This document shows, in pieces, positions 1 through 8,133 of a DNA stretch of 47,340 nucleotides (positions are counted from its first letter, which is position 1; every line of letters begins with the position of its first letter). This DNA comes from an uncultured Lachnospiraceae bacterium (lineage in GTDB: Bacteria; Bacillota; Clostridia; Lachnospirales; Lachnospiraceae), in contig CAMFDJ010000023.1 in NCBI GenBank assembly GCA_945949085.1, positions 1 through 47,340 of the forward strand, in the 5' to 3' direction. Under the pieces are notes generated by a model. That model saw nothing but the letters and a program-made list of their open reading frames with translations, made no database searches and had not been told where the DNA came from. The position numbers and the translations under genes are program-made.

Positions 1-163
1 GTCCATCAGCTCTTGCTGTCTTCTGCTGGCCTGTGTAGAATGAATGGCACTTGGAACAGATTTCAACGTGGATATCTTCTTTTGTTGATCCGGTTACAAA
101 TGTGTTACCACAGTTACAGGTTACAGTTGCCTGATAATAATTTGGATGTAATCCTTCTTTCAT
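1..163 (-). CDS. rpmE: 50S ribosomal protein L31, 3' end outside the window
   Basis: Reading the minus strand from 163 gives a protein beginning [20 protein letters not shown], the hallmark start of bacterial L31. Cysteines at residues 16, 18, 37 and 40 are the zinc ligands of the C+ type of L31. L31 sits on the large ribosomal subunit and helps bridge the two subunits. About 54 codons are visible and the rest lies left of position 1. A GAGGTG ribosome binding site lies 8 bases upstream of the ATG. It follows rho on the same strand, a common gene order in Firmicutes, but has its own promoter. Identity is secure; only the C-terminus is missing. Confidence 0.93.
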   Translation of the reverse strand, partial: MKEGLHPNYYQATVTCNCGNTFVTGSTKEDIHVEICSKCHSFYTGQQKTARADG

Positions 164-255
164 TTTATTCACCTCGCTATTTGTTTGGACTGTATTTTTT
201 TGAACACAGCCACTTATGGTTACAAAAGGTGCTGCCTGATACAAACAGCTTAATC

Positions 256-284
256 ATTGTAGCATAGCACTTTCTGCTTGGCAA
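256..284 (-). promoter_or_regulatory. sigma-A promoter of rpmE
   Basis: On the minus strand TTGCCA (279-284) and TACAAT (256-261) are separated by exactly 17 bases, a near-consensus housekeeping promoter. It begins about 10 bases after the rho stop codon, so rpmE can be transcribed independently of rho. Predicted transcription starts near 249, leaving a leader of about 85 bases before the rpmE ATG. Confidence 0.75.
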
Positions 285-291
285 GCATTTT

Positions 292-1584
292 TTATATGAA
301 TTTGATCTTTTCCACCATTTTTACAAATTCATCATTATTCTTGGTCCGCACAAACATATCAAGGATCTTCTCTACTGCCTCATCCGGTTTCATGCTGTTC
401 AACGCCTTTCGCATGATATTGATGGCACGCATCTCCGCATCTGTCAAAAGCAGATCCTCTCGCCTTGTTCCTGACTTTGGTATATCAATCGCCGGGAATA
501 CGCGCTTTTCGGAAAGTTTTCTGTCAAGCACCATTTCCATGTTACCTGTTCCCTTGAATTCCTCATAGACAACATCATCCATTTTAGAGCCTGTTTCTAC
601 CAGTGCGGTGGCAAGAATGGTAAGGCTGCCGCCCTCTCTCATATTACGTGCTGCACCGAAAAAGCGTTTTGGCATGTGAAGTGCTGCCGGATCCAGACCA
701 CCTGATAAGGTACGGCCACTGGGCGGCACGGTCAGGTTATAGGCTCTTGTCAGACGTGTGATGCTGTCAAGCAGGATTGTTACATCCTTCTTCAGCTCTA
801 CCAGTCGCTTTGCACGCTCAATTACCATCTCGGAAACACGTTTATGATGCTCCGGTAATTCATCGAAAGTAGAATAGATGACTTCCACATTCGGTCCTTC
901 GATCGCTTCTCTGATATCTGTCACTTCCTCAGGGCGCTCATCGATCAGAAGAATGATCAGATGCATCTCAGGATTGTTTTTCTTGATGGACTTTGCCACT
1001 TCTTTTAATAATGTAGTCTTACCCGCTTTAGGCGGGGATACGATCATACCACGCTGTCCCTTTCCCACAGGGCTGAGCAAATCCATGATACGCATGGCAA
1101 CAGAGCATCCGGGTGTCTCCATGCGCAGTCTCTGATCAGGGAAAACAGGTGTCAGATCCTCAAAACTTTTCCTCTTTTCCAATTCTGCCGGATGCAGTCC
1201 ATTGATTTTTTTCACATATAAAAGTGCACAGAACTTTTCGCTTTGTGTTTTGATCCTGGTATTTCCCTGAATGATATCACCTGTCTTTAAGCCAAACTTA
1301 CGGATCTGGCTGGGTGCAACATATACATCATTCTCTCCGGGCAGGTAATTTGCGCAACGGATAAAGCCATATCCATCCGGCATCACCTCCAGAATACCGC
1401 TTGCCTCAATACCGCTGTCCAGATCGGAACTAAGCTTTTCCGGACTGATTTTACTCTTTTCGTCCTCTGCAAGCATTGCTTCCACGACATCTGCTTTCTT
1501 CATCGTAGAAACACCCTTGATTCCTCTTGCTTTTGCAATCTCTTTCAAATCAGCCAAAGCTAAGGATTCATATTTTTCTCTCAT
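292..1584 (-). CDS. rho: Transcription termination factor Rho
   Basis: This 430-residue protein is a ring-forming, RNA-dependent ATPase that releases RNA polymerase from C-rich transcripts. The N-terminal Rho_N helical domain spans roughly residues 5-40 ([15 protein letters not shown]). A cold-shock-like primary RNA-binding fold with GYGFIR follows at about 62-125. The ATPase core has a P-loop with PPKAGKTT at 184-191, a LIDERPEEV segment at about 213-221, and Q-loop/R-loop sequences near [15 protein letters not shown] and [16 protein letters not shown]. Length and motif order are normal, without the long insertions of actinobacterial Rho. The ATG at 1584 has a CCTCC complement (GGAGG) just upstream. 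It is followed by rpmE. Confidence 0.97.
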   Translation of the reverse strand: MREKYESLALADLKEIAKARGIKGVSTMKKADVVEAMLAEDEKSKISPEKLSSDLDSGIEASGILEVMPDGYGFIRCANYLPGENDVYVAPSQIRKFGLKTGDIIQGNTRIKTQSEKFCALLYVKKINGLHPAELEKRKSFEDLTPVFPDQRLRMETPGCSVAMRIMDLLSPVGKGQRGMIVSPPKAGKTTLLKEVAKSIKKNNPEMHLIILLIDERPEEVTDIREAIEGPNVEVIYSTFDELPEHHKRVSEMVIERAKRLVELKKDVTILLDSITRLTRAYNLTVPPSGRTLSGGLDPAALHMPKRFFGAARNMREGGSLTILATALVETGSKMDDVVYEEFKGTGNMEMVLDRKLSEKRVFPAIDIPKSGTRREDLLLTDAEMRAINIMRKALNSMKPDEAVEKILDMFVRTKNNDEFVKMVEKIKFI

Positions 1585-1721
1585 CTCATACCTCCGTTTC
1601 TATTCTCTCTATATTTATTTCTTGTTTTATCATATTTTTTTATCTTGACAATATGGTTATCATAACATTTTCTGTAGGGAAATCATTCAAGAGCTTGTAA
1701 GAATAACTGAATTGCTCTTAC

Positions 1722-1750
1722 AGTATAATCGGTTCGAATCCATTAGTAAA
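1722..1750 (-). promoter_or_regulatory. Candidate rho promoter
   Basis: On the minus strand TTTACT (1745-1750) and TATACT (1722-1727) are 17 bases apart. The predicted start near 1715 falls on a 6-bp hairpin (GTAAGA/TCTTAC, 1697-1721), giving a leader of about 130 bases before rho. The -35 is weak, so this is a plausible rather than firm call. The segment also contains a chance T-arm-like string (see rejected items). Confidence 0.4.
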
Positions 1751-1806
1751 GCTTTTTTTATTTTGTTTTTCCGCCATTGCACCCGCCCCCAAGTTGATAT
1801 ATAATG

Positions 1807-2016
1807 TAACTTATCGGAAGAAAACCAAGCACGAGCGTAACGAGTATTTGGTTAAGCGAGGCAGGCACGAGTTTGCACTTGTGCAAAAACTCGTATCTGC
1901 CGAGTGACTCCATCGAGAAGACGCAACAGCGGATTCGAGATGGTATCCGATAAGTTAACGAAGCAGCTCTGCTGCTGAGTCATGTGCGACAATGGAGCAC
2001 ATACTTATCGGAAGAA
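1807..2016 (+). repeat. Structured intergenic repeat, copy A
   Basis: A perfect 12-bp inverted repeat (1807-1818 and 1946-1957, core CTTATCGGA/TCCGATAAG) encloses three arms. Arm 1 (1823-1853) is closed by AACCAA/TTGGTT. Arm 2 (1860-1901) is closed by GGCAG/CTGCC around ACGAGTTTGCAC paired with GTGCAAA and CTCGT. Arm 3 (1910-1943) is closed by CCATC/GATGG. Two further small hairpins follow (AGCAG/CTGCT; ATGTGC/GCACAT). A 14-base direct repeat beginning ACTTATCGG occurs at 1809-1822 and 2003-2016. Arms 2 and 3 reappear in the same order in copy B on the other strand. The element lies between rho and the malic enzyme gene and points toward the latter. It has no credible coding capacity. Confidence 0.85.
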
Positions 2017-2032
2017 CTTATTACTATATTAT
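2005..2032 (+). promoter_or_regulatory. Weak candidate promoter of the malic enzyme operon
   Basis: TTATCG (2005-2010) and TATTAT (2027-2032) are 16 bases apart. The -35 lies inside the second direct repeat of copy A, so the repeat would supply part of the promoter. Predicted initiation near 2039 leaves a leader of about 28 bases with AAAGGA and a small CGGG/CCCG hairpin before the ATG at 2067. The match is modest. Confidence 0.35.
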
Positions 2033-2066
2033 AGAAAGGAAACGGGGAATCCCGCTTTGTAAAACA

Positions 2067-3221
2067 ATGACAACAAACGAAAAAGCACTCATGCTCCACG
2101 AACAGTGGAACGGAAAACTGGAAACTACTGCAAAAGCTGCTGTCAAATCCAGAGAGGATCTGGCACTTGCTTATACACCGGGCGTAGCAGAGCCCTGCAA
2201 GGTGATTGCCGAAGATAAAGAGGCAGCTTATAAGTATACTATGAAGGCAAACACAGTCGCTGTCGTATCTGACGGAAGTGCCGTATTAGGACTTGGAAAC
2301 ATCGGTCCCCATGCTGCCATGCCTGTTATGGAAGGAAAATGCGTTTTGTTCAAGGAATTCGGAAATGTCAATGCTGTTCCAATCTGTCTTGACACGCAGG
2401 ATACAGAAGAAATCATTAAAACTGTTACGTATCTGGCTCCTAACTACGGCGGTATCAACTTGGAAGACATCAGTGCACCAAGATGCTTTGAAATCGAAGA
2501 AAGATTAAAAGCCACTTTGGACATCCCTGTTTTCCATGATGATCAGCATGGTACAGCCATCGTTGTACTGGCAGGTATCATCAATGCATTAAAAGTCACA
2601 GGTAAACAGAAAGAAGCATGCAAGGTTGTCATCAACGGAGCCGGAAGTGCCGGAATCGCTATTGCAAAACTTCTTGTCAGATATGGTTTCACCAAGGTTG
2701 TGTTATGCGACAGCAAGGGAATTGTATGTAAGAATTCTCCAAATCTGAACTGGATGAAAAAACAGATGCTGGAAATCACTAATCCTGACAACGAGGAAGG
2801 CTCTTTGGCTGACGCTTTAAAGGGTGCCGATATTTTTGTAGGTGTATCTGCTCCCAATGTTGTATCCGCAGAGATGGTACAGTCCATGAAGGAAAATGCG
2901 ATTATCTTCGCCTTATCTAACCCGGTACCTGAAATCATGCCTGATGTGGCAAAAGCAGCCGGTGCAAAGGTTGTAGGTACGGGACGTTCTGATTTCCCGA
3001 ACCAGATCAACAATGTTGTCGCATTCCCGGGTATCTTTAAGGGTGCTTTGGAAGGCCGTGCAAAGCAGATTACCGAGGAAATGAAGCTCGCTGCCGCCGA
3101 GGCTCTGGCAGGTCTTATCTCCGACGAGGAATTGAACGAGGACTACATTCTGCCTGAGGCATTCAACCCTAAGGCTGCAGAATGTGTTGCCGAGGCAGTT
3201 AAGGCAAACATCAAAGAATGA
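2067..3221 (+). CDS. NAD-type malic enzyme (oxaloacetate-decarboxylating)
   Basis: The 384-residue enzyme converts malate to pyruvate and CO2, reducing NAD(P)+. Diagnostic features are [10 protein letters not shown] (35-44, catalytic Tyr36), the Lys91 region, NLEDISAP (131-138), the metal-binding HDDQHGT (157-163) and the Rossmann loop NGAGSAG (190-196). An in-frame ATG at 1992 would add 25 residues, but that part lies in repeat copy A, lacks a ribosome binding site and does not resemble the family, so [10 protein letters not shown] at 2067 is chosen. The AAAGGA upstream is about 25 bases from the ATG with a 4-bp hairpin between. The stop overlaps the next gene's start (ATGA), implying translational coupling. 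Cofactor preference cannot be read with certainty. Confidence 0.93.
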   Translation: MTTNEKALMLHEQWNGKLETTAKAAVKSREDLALAYTPGVAEPCKVIAEDKEAAYKYTMKANTVAVVSDGSAVLGLGNIGPHAAMPVMEGKCVLFKEFGNVNAVPICLDTQDTEEIIKTVTYLAPNYGGINLEDISAPRCFEIEERLKATLDIPVFHDDQHGTAIVVLAGIINALKVTGKQKEACKVVINGAGSAGIAIAKLLVRYGFTKVVLCDSKGIVCKNSPNLNWMKKQMLEITNPDNEEGSLADALKGADIFVGVSAPNVVSAEMVQSMKENAIIFALSNPVPEIMPDVAKAAGAKVVGTGRSDFPNQINNVVAFPGIFKGALEGRAKQITEEMKLAAAEALAGLISDEELNEDYILPEAFNPKAAECVAEAVKANIKE

Positions 3222-4216
3222 TGATCGATCATATCGACAAACCTTATTTTAGTCTTTCTGCATATCTGAAAGCTGCATATGGTGAAAAGATTTATAAAAT
3301 TGCATTGGATGGCGGATTCACATGCCCAAACCGGGATGGAACAATTGACAGTCGCGGCTGTATCTTCTGTTCCGCAGGTGGAAGCGGCGAATTCGCCACA
3401 CCTGTCAGTGGAGCTCCTCTCTGCGCAGATTCTGCCACATTTACACAGCAGGTACATGCGCAGATTGCCAAGGCCATACAAGGACTTCGCTACAAAAAAG
3501 TTGGAAAGAAGTTCATTGCCTATTTTCAGGCATATACAAATACGTATGGTGATCCTTTTTATCTATATGCATTATACCGGGCAGCACTCTCTCACCCAAT
3601 GGTGATAGGGATTTCCATTGCGACCAGACCGGATTGTCTGGATGATGATGTACTGGAAGTGCTCGCGCATTGCCAAAGTGATTTTCCCGACAAATTTCTT
3701 TGGATTGAACTGGGATTGCAGACCATCCACGAACAAACTGCCGCGTATATCCGGCGTGGTTACCCTCTTTCCTGTTTTGAGAGTGCGTTGCAAAAGCTTG
3801 CCCTGCTTTCTATTCCGGTAATCGTCCATATCATTCTAGGCTTACCGGGAGAAACAGACGACGATGTCCTTCAGACAATCGCCTATCTAAATGACTGCCA
3901 CATTTTTGGCATCAAACTGCAGCTATTGCATGTATTGAAAAATACGGATCTTGCTCTCGATTATCAGGCGGGAAAATTTGAAGTGCTGACAAAGGAACAT
4001 TATCTGACACTACTCATCAGCTGTATCGAACATCTGGATCCCTCTATTGTCCTGCACCGCGTGACAGGTGATGGACCTGCCTCTCTCCTCATTGCGCCCA
4101 CCTGGAGCTTGCACAAAAAAGATGTACTCAACTCCTTACACCGGCAGATGGCGGAGGGCGATCATTTTCAGGGCAGATTATACCCCAATACCGATATAAA
4201 GAAGGCAACGATATGA
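3218..4216 (+). CDS. TIGR01212-family radical SAM protein (YhcC-like)
   Basis: The 332-residue protein has the atypical radical SAM cluster motif CX11CX2C at Cys36, Cys48 and Cys51 (TCPNRDGT...RGCIFCSAGGSG), as in the YhcC/TIGR01212 family. ISIATRPDCLDDDVL and LWIELGLQTIHEQT are conserved family segments of the elongator-like radical SAM barrel. The cluster binds S-adenosylmethionine at its non-cysteine iron. The family's substrate is not established to my knowledge. The start ATG overlaps the malic enzyme TGA, and its own stop overlaps the next ATG in the same way. A second Met directly follows the first ([10 protein letters not shown]), so the start could be one codon later. Confidence 0.9.
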   Translation: MMIDHIDKPYFSLSAYLKAAYGEKIYKIALDGGFTCPNRDGTIDSRGCIFCSAGGSGEFATPVSGAPLCADSATFTQQVHAQIAKAIQGLRYKKVGKKFIAYFQAYTNTYGDPFYLYALYRAALSHPMVIGISIATRPDCLDDDVLEVLAHCQSDFPDKFLWIELGLQTIHEQTAAYIRRGYPLSCFESALQKLALLSIPVIVHIILGLPGETDDDVLQTIAYLNDCHIFGIKLQLLHVLKNTDLALDYQAGKFEVLTKEHYLTLLISCIEHLDPSIVLHRVTGDGPASLLIAPTWSLHKKDVLNSLHRQMAEGDHFQGRLYPNTDIKKATI

Positions 4217-4728
4217 CAAACGAACCTTTTACACTCTATAAGTTGATTATTTTATATATGTTGGGCAGAGTTGATTTTCCTCTGACACGCTCACAGATTG
4301 CAGATTTTATTCTGGAAAAGGATTATACCGGCTACCTGAATATTCAATCCGCTATTGCCCAGCTTTGTGAAGGAAACCTGATTACAGAACAGAGCATCCG
4401 CAACCGCACACAGCTTTTTCTCACAGAAGAAGGACGCTCCACGCTTTCTTATTTTGGGAATCGAATTTCGCCTCAGATCAAGGCAGATGTGGATCAATAT
4501 CTGAAAGAGAAATCATTCCTGCTCAAGGAAGAAGTCATGACAACCGCAGATTACAACAAGTCTTCTGATGGAGATTACAGAACACATTTATTGGTCAAGG
4601 AAAACAATGTTCCCCTATTAGAACTCTCTCTGTCCGTTCCGACAGAAGAGCTTGCATCCTCTATCTGTCAGAAATGGGAGGAAAAGAATCAGAACATTTA
4701 TCAGTATGTGGTGGAGCAGTTATTCTAG
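4213..4728 (+). CDS. DUF4364 family protein
   Basis: The 171-residue protein resembles the Clostridia-specific DUF4364 family. Residues about 8-75 look like a winged-helix unit (LYKLIILYML, LTRSQIADFIL, IQSAIAQLCEGNLI, FLTEEGRSTLSYF), close to PadR/MarR-type helices. A mixed alpha/beta tail of unknown role follows. This suggests a DNA-binding or protein-interaction role, but no target is known. GAAGG lies 7 bases before the ATG, which overlaps the preceding stop. It completes a three-gene chain with malic enzyme and the radical SAM protein. Confidence 0.82.
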   Translation: MTNEPFTLYKLIILYMLGRVDFPLTRSQIADFILEKDYTGYLNIQSAIAQLCEGNLITEQSIRNRTQLFLTEEGRSTLSYFGNRISPQIKADVDQYLKEKSFLLKEEVMTTADYNKSSDGDYRTHLLVKENNVPLLELSLSVPTEELASSICQKWEEKNQNIYQYVVEQLF

Positions 4729-4741
4729 GCTGCTCCATTTT
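4713..4741 (+). terminator. Hairpin at the end of the malic enzyme operon
   Basis: GGAGCAG (4713-4719) pairs with CTGCTCC (4730-4736) around a 10-base loop that contains the DUF4364 stop codon, followed by ATTTT. The U tract is short, so it is a modest intrinsic terminator. It separates two convergent transcription units. Confidence 0.5.
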
Positions 4742-4760
4742 ACCTGATATTTAACGTATC

Positions 4761-6080
4761 TCAGGATTCCTTAATCCAGCTCAGATACTTCTGTATCTGC
4801 GCCTCATATCCCATATCAGTAGGCTCGTAGAAGGTTTCCCCTTTGATTTCATCCGGCAGATACTGCTGGTGTGCATAATGCTTTGGATAATCATGGGCAT
4901 ACTGATACCCATCACCATGACCGAGCTTTGCCGCACCTTTGTAGTGCGCATCCATCAGATGTGTCGGCACCTTCAGATCTCCCTTCTGACGGACACATTC
5001 CATCGCCGAAAAAATGGCGTTACATGCCGTGTTGCTCTTTGGTGCGGTTGCCACATAGATTGCCGCATGAGAAAGAATGATCTGTGCCTCCGGCATACCA
5101 ACCCGTTCGACAGCAAGCGAAGCCGCCACCGCCACCTGCAAAGCCTGCGGATCTGCCATTCCCACATCTTCTGACGCACAGATCATGATACGCCTTGCGA
5201 TAAAGGTCACGCTCTCCCCCGCATAAAGCATCTTGGCAAGATAATAGACAGCAGCATCCGGATCAGATCCCCGCATACTTTTGATAAAGGCCGAAATTGT
5301 ATCATAATGATTATTACCGGTTTTATCATACTTTACCACGCGCTTCTGAATGCATTCCGATGCCACTTCAAGTGTAATATGTATTTTCCCATCCTCAGAC
5401 CTTTCCGTGGTCATCACTCCGAGCTCAATGGCATTGAGTGCACTTCTCGCATCCCCTCCTGCCATGTCTGCCAGAAAGGTGAGTGCATCCTCGTCAATGC
5501 ATGCCTCATACCCACCAAGACCTTTTTCCTTATCGGTGATGGCTCGTTGTATCAATTCTTTGATATCCTGCTGTTCCAATGGCTTTAATTCAAAGATCAC
5601 TGATCTGGAGAGCAAAGCGCTGTTCACCTCAAAATACGGATTCTCTGTCGTAGCACCGATCAGTATGATCGTTCCGTCCTCCACAAAGGGGAGCAGATAA
5701 TCCTGCTGTCCCTTATTAAATCTGTGGATCTCATCAATAAAGAGGATCGTCTTTTTCTGGTACATACCCATCGTATCCTTGGCAGCTGCCACGACCTCCT
5801 CCATATCCTTTTTTCCCGCTACCGTCGCATTGATCTGTGTGAATTCCGCGCTCGTCGTATGGGCAATCACCTTGGCAATGGTTGTCTTTCCGGTTCCCGG
5901 AGGTCCAAAAAAGATCAGGGAACTGAGCTTGTCTGCCTTGATTGCACGGTACAACAGCTTATCCTTTCCCAGGATATGTTTCTGCCCCACAATCTCCTCC
6001 AGACTGGTCGGGCGCAGCCTCGCTGCAAGCGGTGACTCCTTCTCCATTGTATTTTCACGCATATAGCTAAACAAATCCAT
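4761..6080 (-). CDS. rarA: Replication-associated recombination protein A (RarA/MgsA), AAA+ ATPase
   Basis: RarA is a tetrameric clamp-loader-like ATPase that acts at stalled replication forks and is related to eukaryotic WRNIP1. The 439-residue product starts MDLFSYMRENTMEKESPLAARLRP, typical of the family. It shows Walker A GPPGTGKT at 59-66, Walker B ILFIDEIHRFNK at about 112-123, sensor-1 GATTENP, and the C-terminal segment APKSNTACNAI...VPTHLMDAHYKGA. Length is normal. GGAAGAG lies upstream of the ATG. It stands alone on the minus strand, converging on the malic enzyme operon. Confidence 0.95.
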   Translation of the reverse strand: MDLFSYMRENTMEKESPLAARLRPTSLEEIVGQKHILGKDKLLYRAIKADKLSSLIFFGPPGTGKTTIAKVIAHTTSAEFTQINATVAGKKDMEEVVAAAKDTMGMYQKKTILFIDEIHRFNKGQQDYLLPFVEDGTIILIGATTENPYFEVNSALLSRSVIFELKPLEQQDIKELIQRAITDKEKGLGGYEACIDEDALTFLADMAGGDARSALNAIELGVMTTERSEDGKIHITLEVASECIQKRVVKYDKTGNNHYDTISAFIKSMRGSDPDAAVYYLAKMLYAGESVTFIARRIMICASEDVGMADPQALQVAVAASLAVERVGMPEAQIILSHAAIYVATAPKSNTACNAIFSAMECVRQKGDLKVPTHLMDAHYKGAAKLGHGDGYQYAHDYPKHYAHQQYLPDEIKGETFYEPTDMGYEAQIQKYLSWIKES

Positions 6081-6254
6081 CTTTCTGCCACTCTTCCTTT
6101 TTTCTTCTGCTCCGTCTATTGTTGATTCCTGTAATCTTGCTGCCTAAAAATAGTTTCTGTTTCTGTATATAACAACAGTTTTCCCACATTTATGATTTTT
6201 CAAAAATCCTCTGTCCATCATAGCATGATTTCCCATCAGATAGCAAGAATCCCG

Positions 6255-6300
6255 GGAACATACATAGAAACATACATAGAAACATACATAGGAACATACG
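6255..6300. repeat. 12-bp tandem repeat, about 3.8 copies
   Basis: The unit (G/A)GAACATACATA-type, 12 bases long, runs as four copies: ggaacatacata, gaaacatacata twice, then ggaacatacg. It lies between the rarA start and the deacetylase stop. The copies differ only at the second base of the unit. No palindrome or coding role is evident. Confidence 0.85.
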
Positions 6301-6332
6301 AATGATCTGAAACGCTATTTCTCACAGATCTT

Positions 6333-7094
6333 TTAATCGAGCAACAGTTCCTCCACTGTCACAAATTCATATCCTTCCTCCTGCAGTGTGTCCACAATCA
6401 TAAGCGCAGCCTCCACGGAGGAAGCATAGTAGTCATGCAGCAGGATAATATCATTTTCAGAGACAGCCTTCACCACCTTGCGCGTGACACATGCCGCATC
6501 GTTGCAGCACCAGTCCAGCGGATCCACACTCCATAGAACGGGAAGCATGTTCAGTTCCTTCTCAAAAGCTTTATCCCAGCTGCCATAGGGCGGACGGACA
6601 TATAGAACTTCATTTCCTGTAATTTTTGTGATTACCTCATTTGTTCTGCGAAGTTCTTCTTTAAATGTTTCTTTGTTCCCTGATGTCAACTGGATATGGC
6701 TGTAAGTATGATTGCCGATCAAATGTCCTTCCTTGCTCATCCGCCTGACAATATCCGGATGAAGTTCGGCATGCTCCCCCGTGACAAAAAAGGTCGCCCT
6801 GACTCCCCGCTCCTTTAATCCGTCCAAAAGCTTTTCCGTGTAGCTGGGATGGGGACCATCATCAAATGTCAGTGCTATCCGTTTGATTTCCATATACTCT
6901 GCCGTGTTCTCTGTCGTATTCCCTGTCGTATTTTCCCCTGCGGACTTTTCTGCCTTTGCTGCTGTCTCCCGCAGGGAATGCCTGATGAAACAATCATTTC
7001 CATTCTCTGCTTCCCATTTTCCCAGAATACCCACTACAAACAACACCAGAAGCGCTGCTATCGTCCCCAAAAGCGCTCTTTTACTCACTTCCAT
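6333..7094 (-). CDS. Membrane-anchored polysaccharide deacetylase (NodB domain)
   Basis: The 253-residue protein has an N-terminal membrane helix (about 7-25) and a short Asn/Thr-rich linker with NTT/NTA repeats (about 55-66). The NodB carbohydrate esterase family 4 domain follows. All catalytic motifs are visible: TFDDGPHPSYT (76-86, base Asp78 and metal Asp79), GNHTYSH (127-133, metal ligands His129 and His133), RPPYG (167-171), DPLDW (191-195) and LLHD (218-221). The enzyme should remove N-acetyl groups from peptidoglycan or another wall polymer outside the membrane. The family also includes the sporulation deacetylases PdaA/PdaB, but the substrate cannot be fixed. No strong ribosome binding site precedes the ATG, so the start is the least certain part. 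Confidence 0.92.
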   Translation of the reverse strand: MEVSKRALLGTIAALLVLFVVGILGKWEAENGNDCFIRHSLRETAAKAEKSAGENTTGNTTENTAEYMEIKRIALTFDDGPHPSYTEKLLDGLKERGVRATFFVTGEHAELHPDIVRRMSKEGHLIGNHTYSHIQLTSGNKETFKEELRRTNEVITKITGNEVLYVRPPYGSWDKAFEKELNMLPVLWSVDPLDWCCNDAACVTRKVVKAVSENDIILLHDYYASSVEAALMIVDTLQEEGYEFVTVEELLLD

Positions 7095-7173
7095 GGCATA
7101 TGCATCACTTTTGAATCTACCTTATTCCTAATATATGATGTCGCACTGTCAAAAGAACACTCGCCGGCTTGCT

Positions 7174-7953
7174 CTAATTTTGGAATTCCACCATATAATC
7201 CCGATATCTGAGGCCGCAATGGGTTCTCTGGCATGTCGGATTGTGCCGCGGCTGTATCTCAATACTCTTAAAAAACGTCTTCCACAGGCGCTCATACTCA
7301 TCTGAGCGCTCCTTTCCCCACAGCTGCTCTACTGCGCTGTTATCGACCGGTGCGAGAAACCACTCCTTGCCAAGCGCATGAAACAATCCCATATCGTGAT
7401 TTTCATCTATGATCACAAAATTCTCGCTGCCAAACCGATCCGCAAAGTGGTCCGCAATCAGCGGAAGTATCTGATTCTTCGGTCTGATTTTCGCCATCAG
7501 CATACCGTTTTCCAGATCTGCAAACCGCACAAATTCCCGGAAGAGATGCGACTCGTTACTCACATTTCTGTGCAATTCAAAAATACGCAACACCTCTTTT
7601 CTTGCATGCATATCCGTCACTCGTCCGCCCACGGCAAATCCAATCTTTAAAAATCGGTAAATTGCCATGGCTTTATCCTCTTCATAGGAAAGTGCCGCCG
7701 CATAGATATACTGAAACGCCAGAGAGGATATCTTTCGACTGACGGAACGGGATACCTTGACCGCTTTTTCCAAATCCGTCTCCACATAAACATACTGTGC
7801 AAACAGCTCATAGGTATCTTCCCGCTCTACCTGCAGGGAAAGCCGCTCATCCGGAATGTGCGCGGCCCATGCATCATAGATCATAGTAAAAATACCGTCT
7901 ACAGTATCTTCACAGCGGTAAATGATTTTTTCCACGTTTTGACTCGCATTCAT
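7174..7953 (-). CDS. TIGR03915-family putative DNA metabolism/repair protein (DUF4130)
   Basis: The product (about 259 residues from MNASQNVEKIIYRCEDT) matches the DUF4130 pattern: IYRCEDTVDGIFTMIYDAW near the N-terminus, a helical middle (AFQYIYAAALSYEEDKAMAIYRFLKIGF) and ADLENGMLMAKIRPKNQILPLIADHFADRF, with WKTFFKSIEIQPRHNPTCQRTHCGLRYRDYMVEF at the end. The family is found next to, or fused with, radical SAM or uracil-DNA-glycosylase partners; here the radical SAM partner lies directly upstream. Biochemistry is unknown. An ATG ten codons earlier (7983) lacks a ribosome binding site; AGGAGAG lies about 13 bases before the chosen ATG. The C-terminal Cys/His pattern (CQRTHC) could bind metal. 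Confidence 0.85.
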   Translation of the reverse strand: MNASQNVEKIIYRCEDTVDGIFTMIYDAWAAHIPDERLSLQVEREDTYELFAQYVYVETDLEKAVKVSRSVSRKISSLAFQYIYAAALSYEEDKAMAIYRFLKIGFAVGGRVTDMHARKEVLRIFELHRNVSNESHLFREFVRFADLENGMLMAKIRPKNQILPLIADHFADRFGSENFVIIDENHDMGLFHALGKEWFLAPVDNSAVEQLWGKERSDEYERLWKTFFKSIEIQPRHNPTCQRTHCGLRYRDYMVEFQN

Positions 7954-8133
7954 TTCTATTGTTGTTCTCTCTCCTGATTCCATTTTTCAGTCACAGCATC
8001 CATGCTGCGCACACAGCCTCCTTCCCGGTCCTATTTTTACTCTATGATTCAAAACAACTCTCCTAAACGCCTCAGTTCCCTGCTCTCTTACGTCCTCTTA
8101 CGTCCTCTTTCATCAGCTGAACTGACATTCTGT

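Noticed and set aside
1690..1755. Possible tRNA relic: GGTTCGAATCC at 1731-1741 resembles a T arm
   Set aside because: Only 2-3 of 5 T-stem pairs form, no acceptor or D arm is present, and the string falls in the spacer of a plausible rho promoter.
1992..2066. 25-residue N-terminal extension of the malic enzyme
   Set aside because: It is encoded by repeat copy A, lacks a ribosome binding site and is upstream of the likely transcription start.
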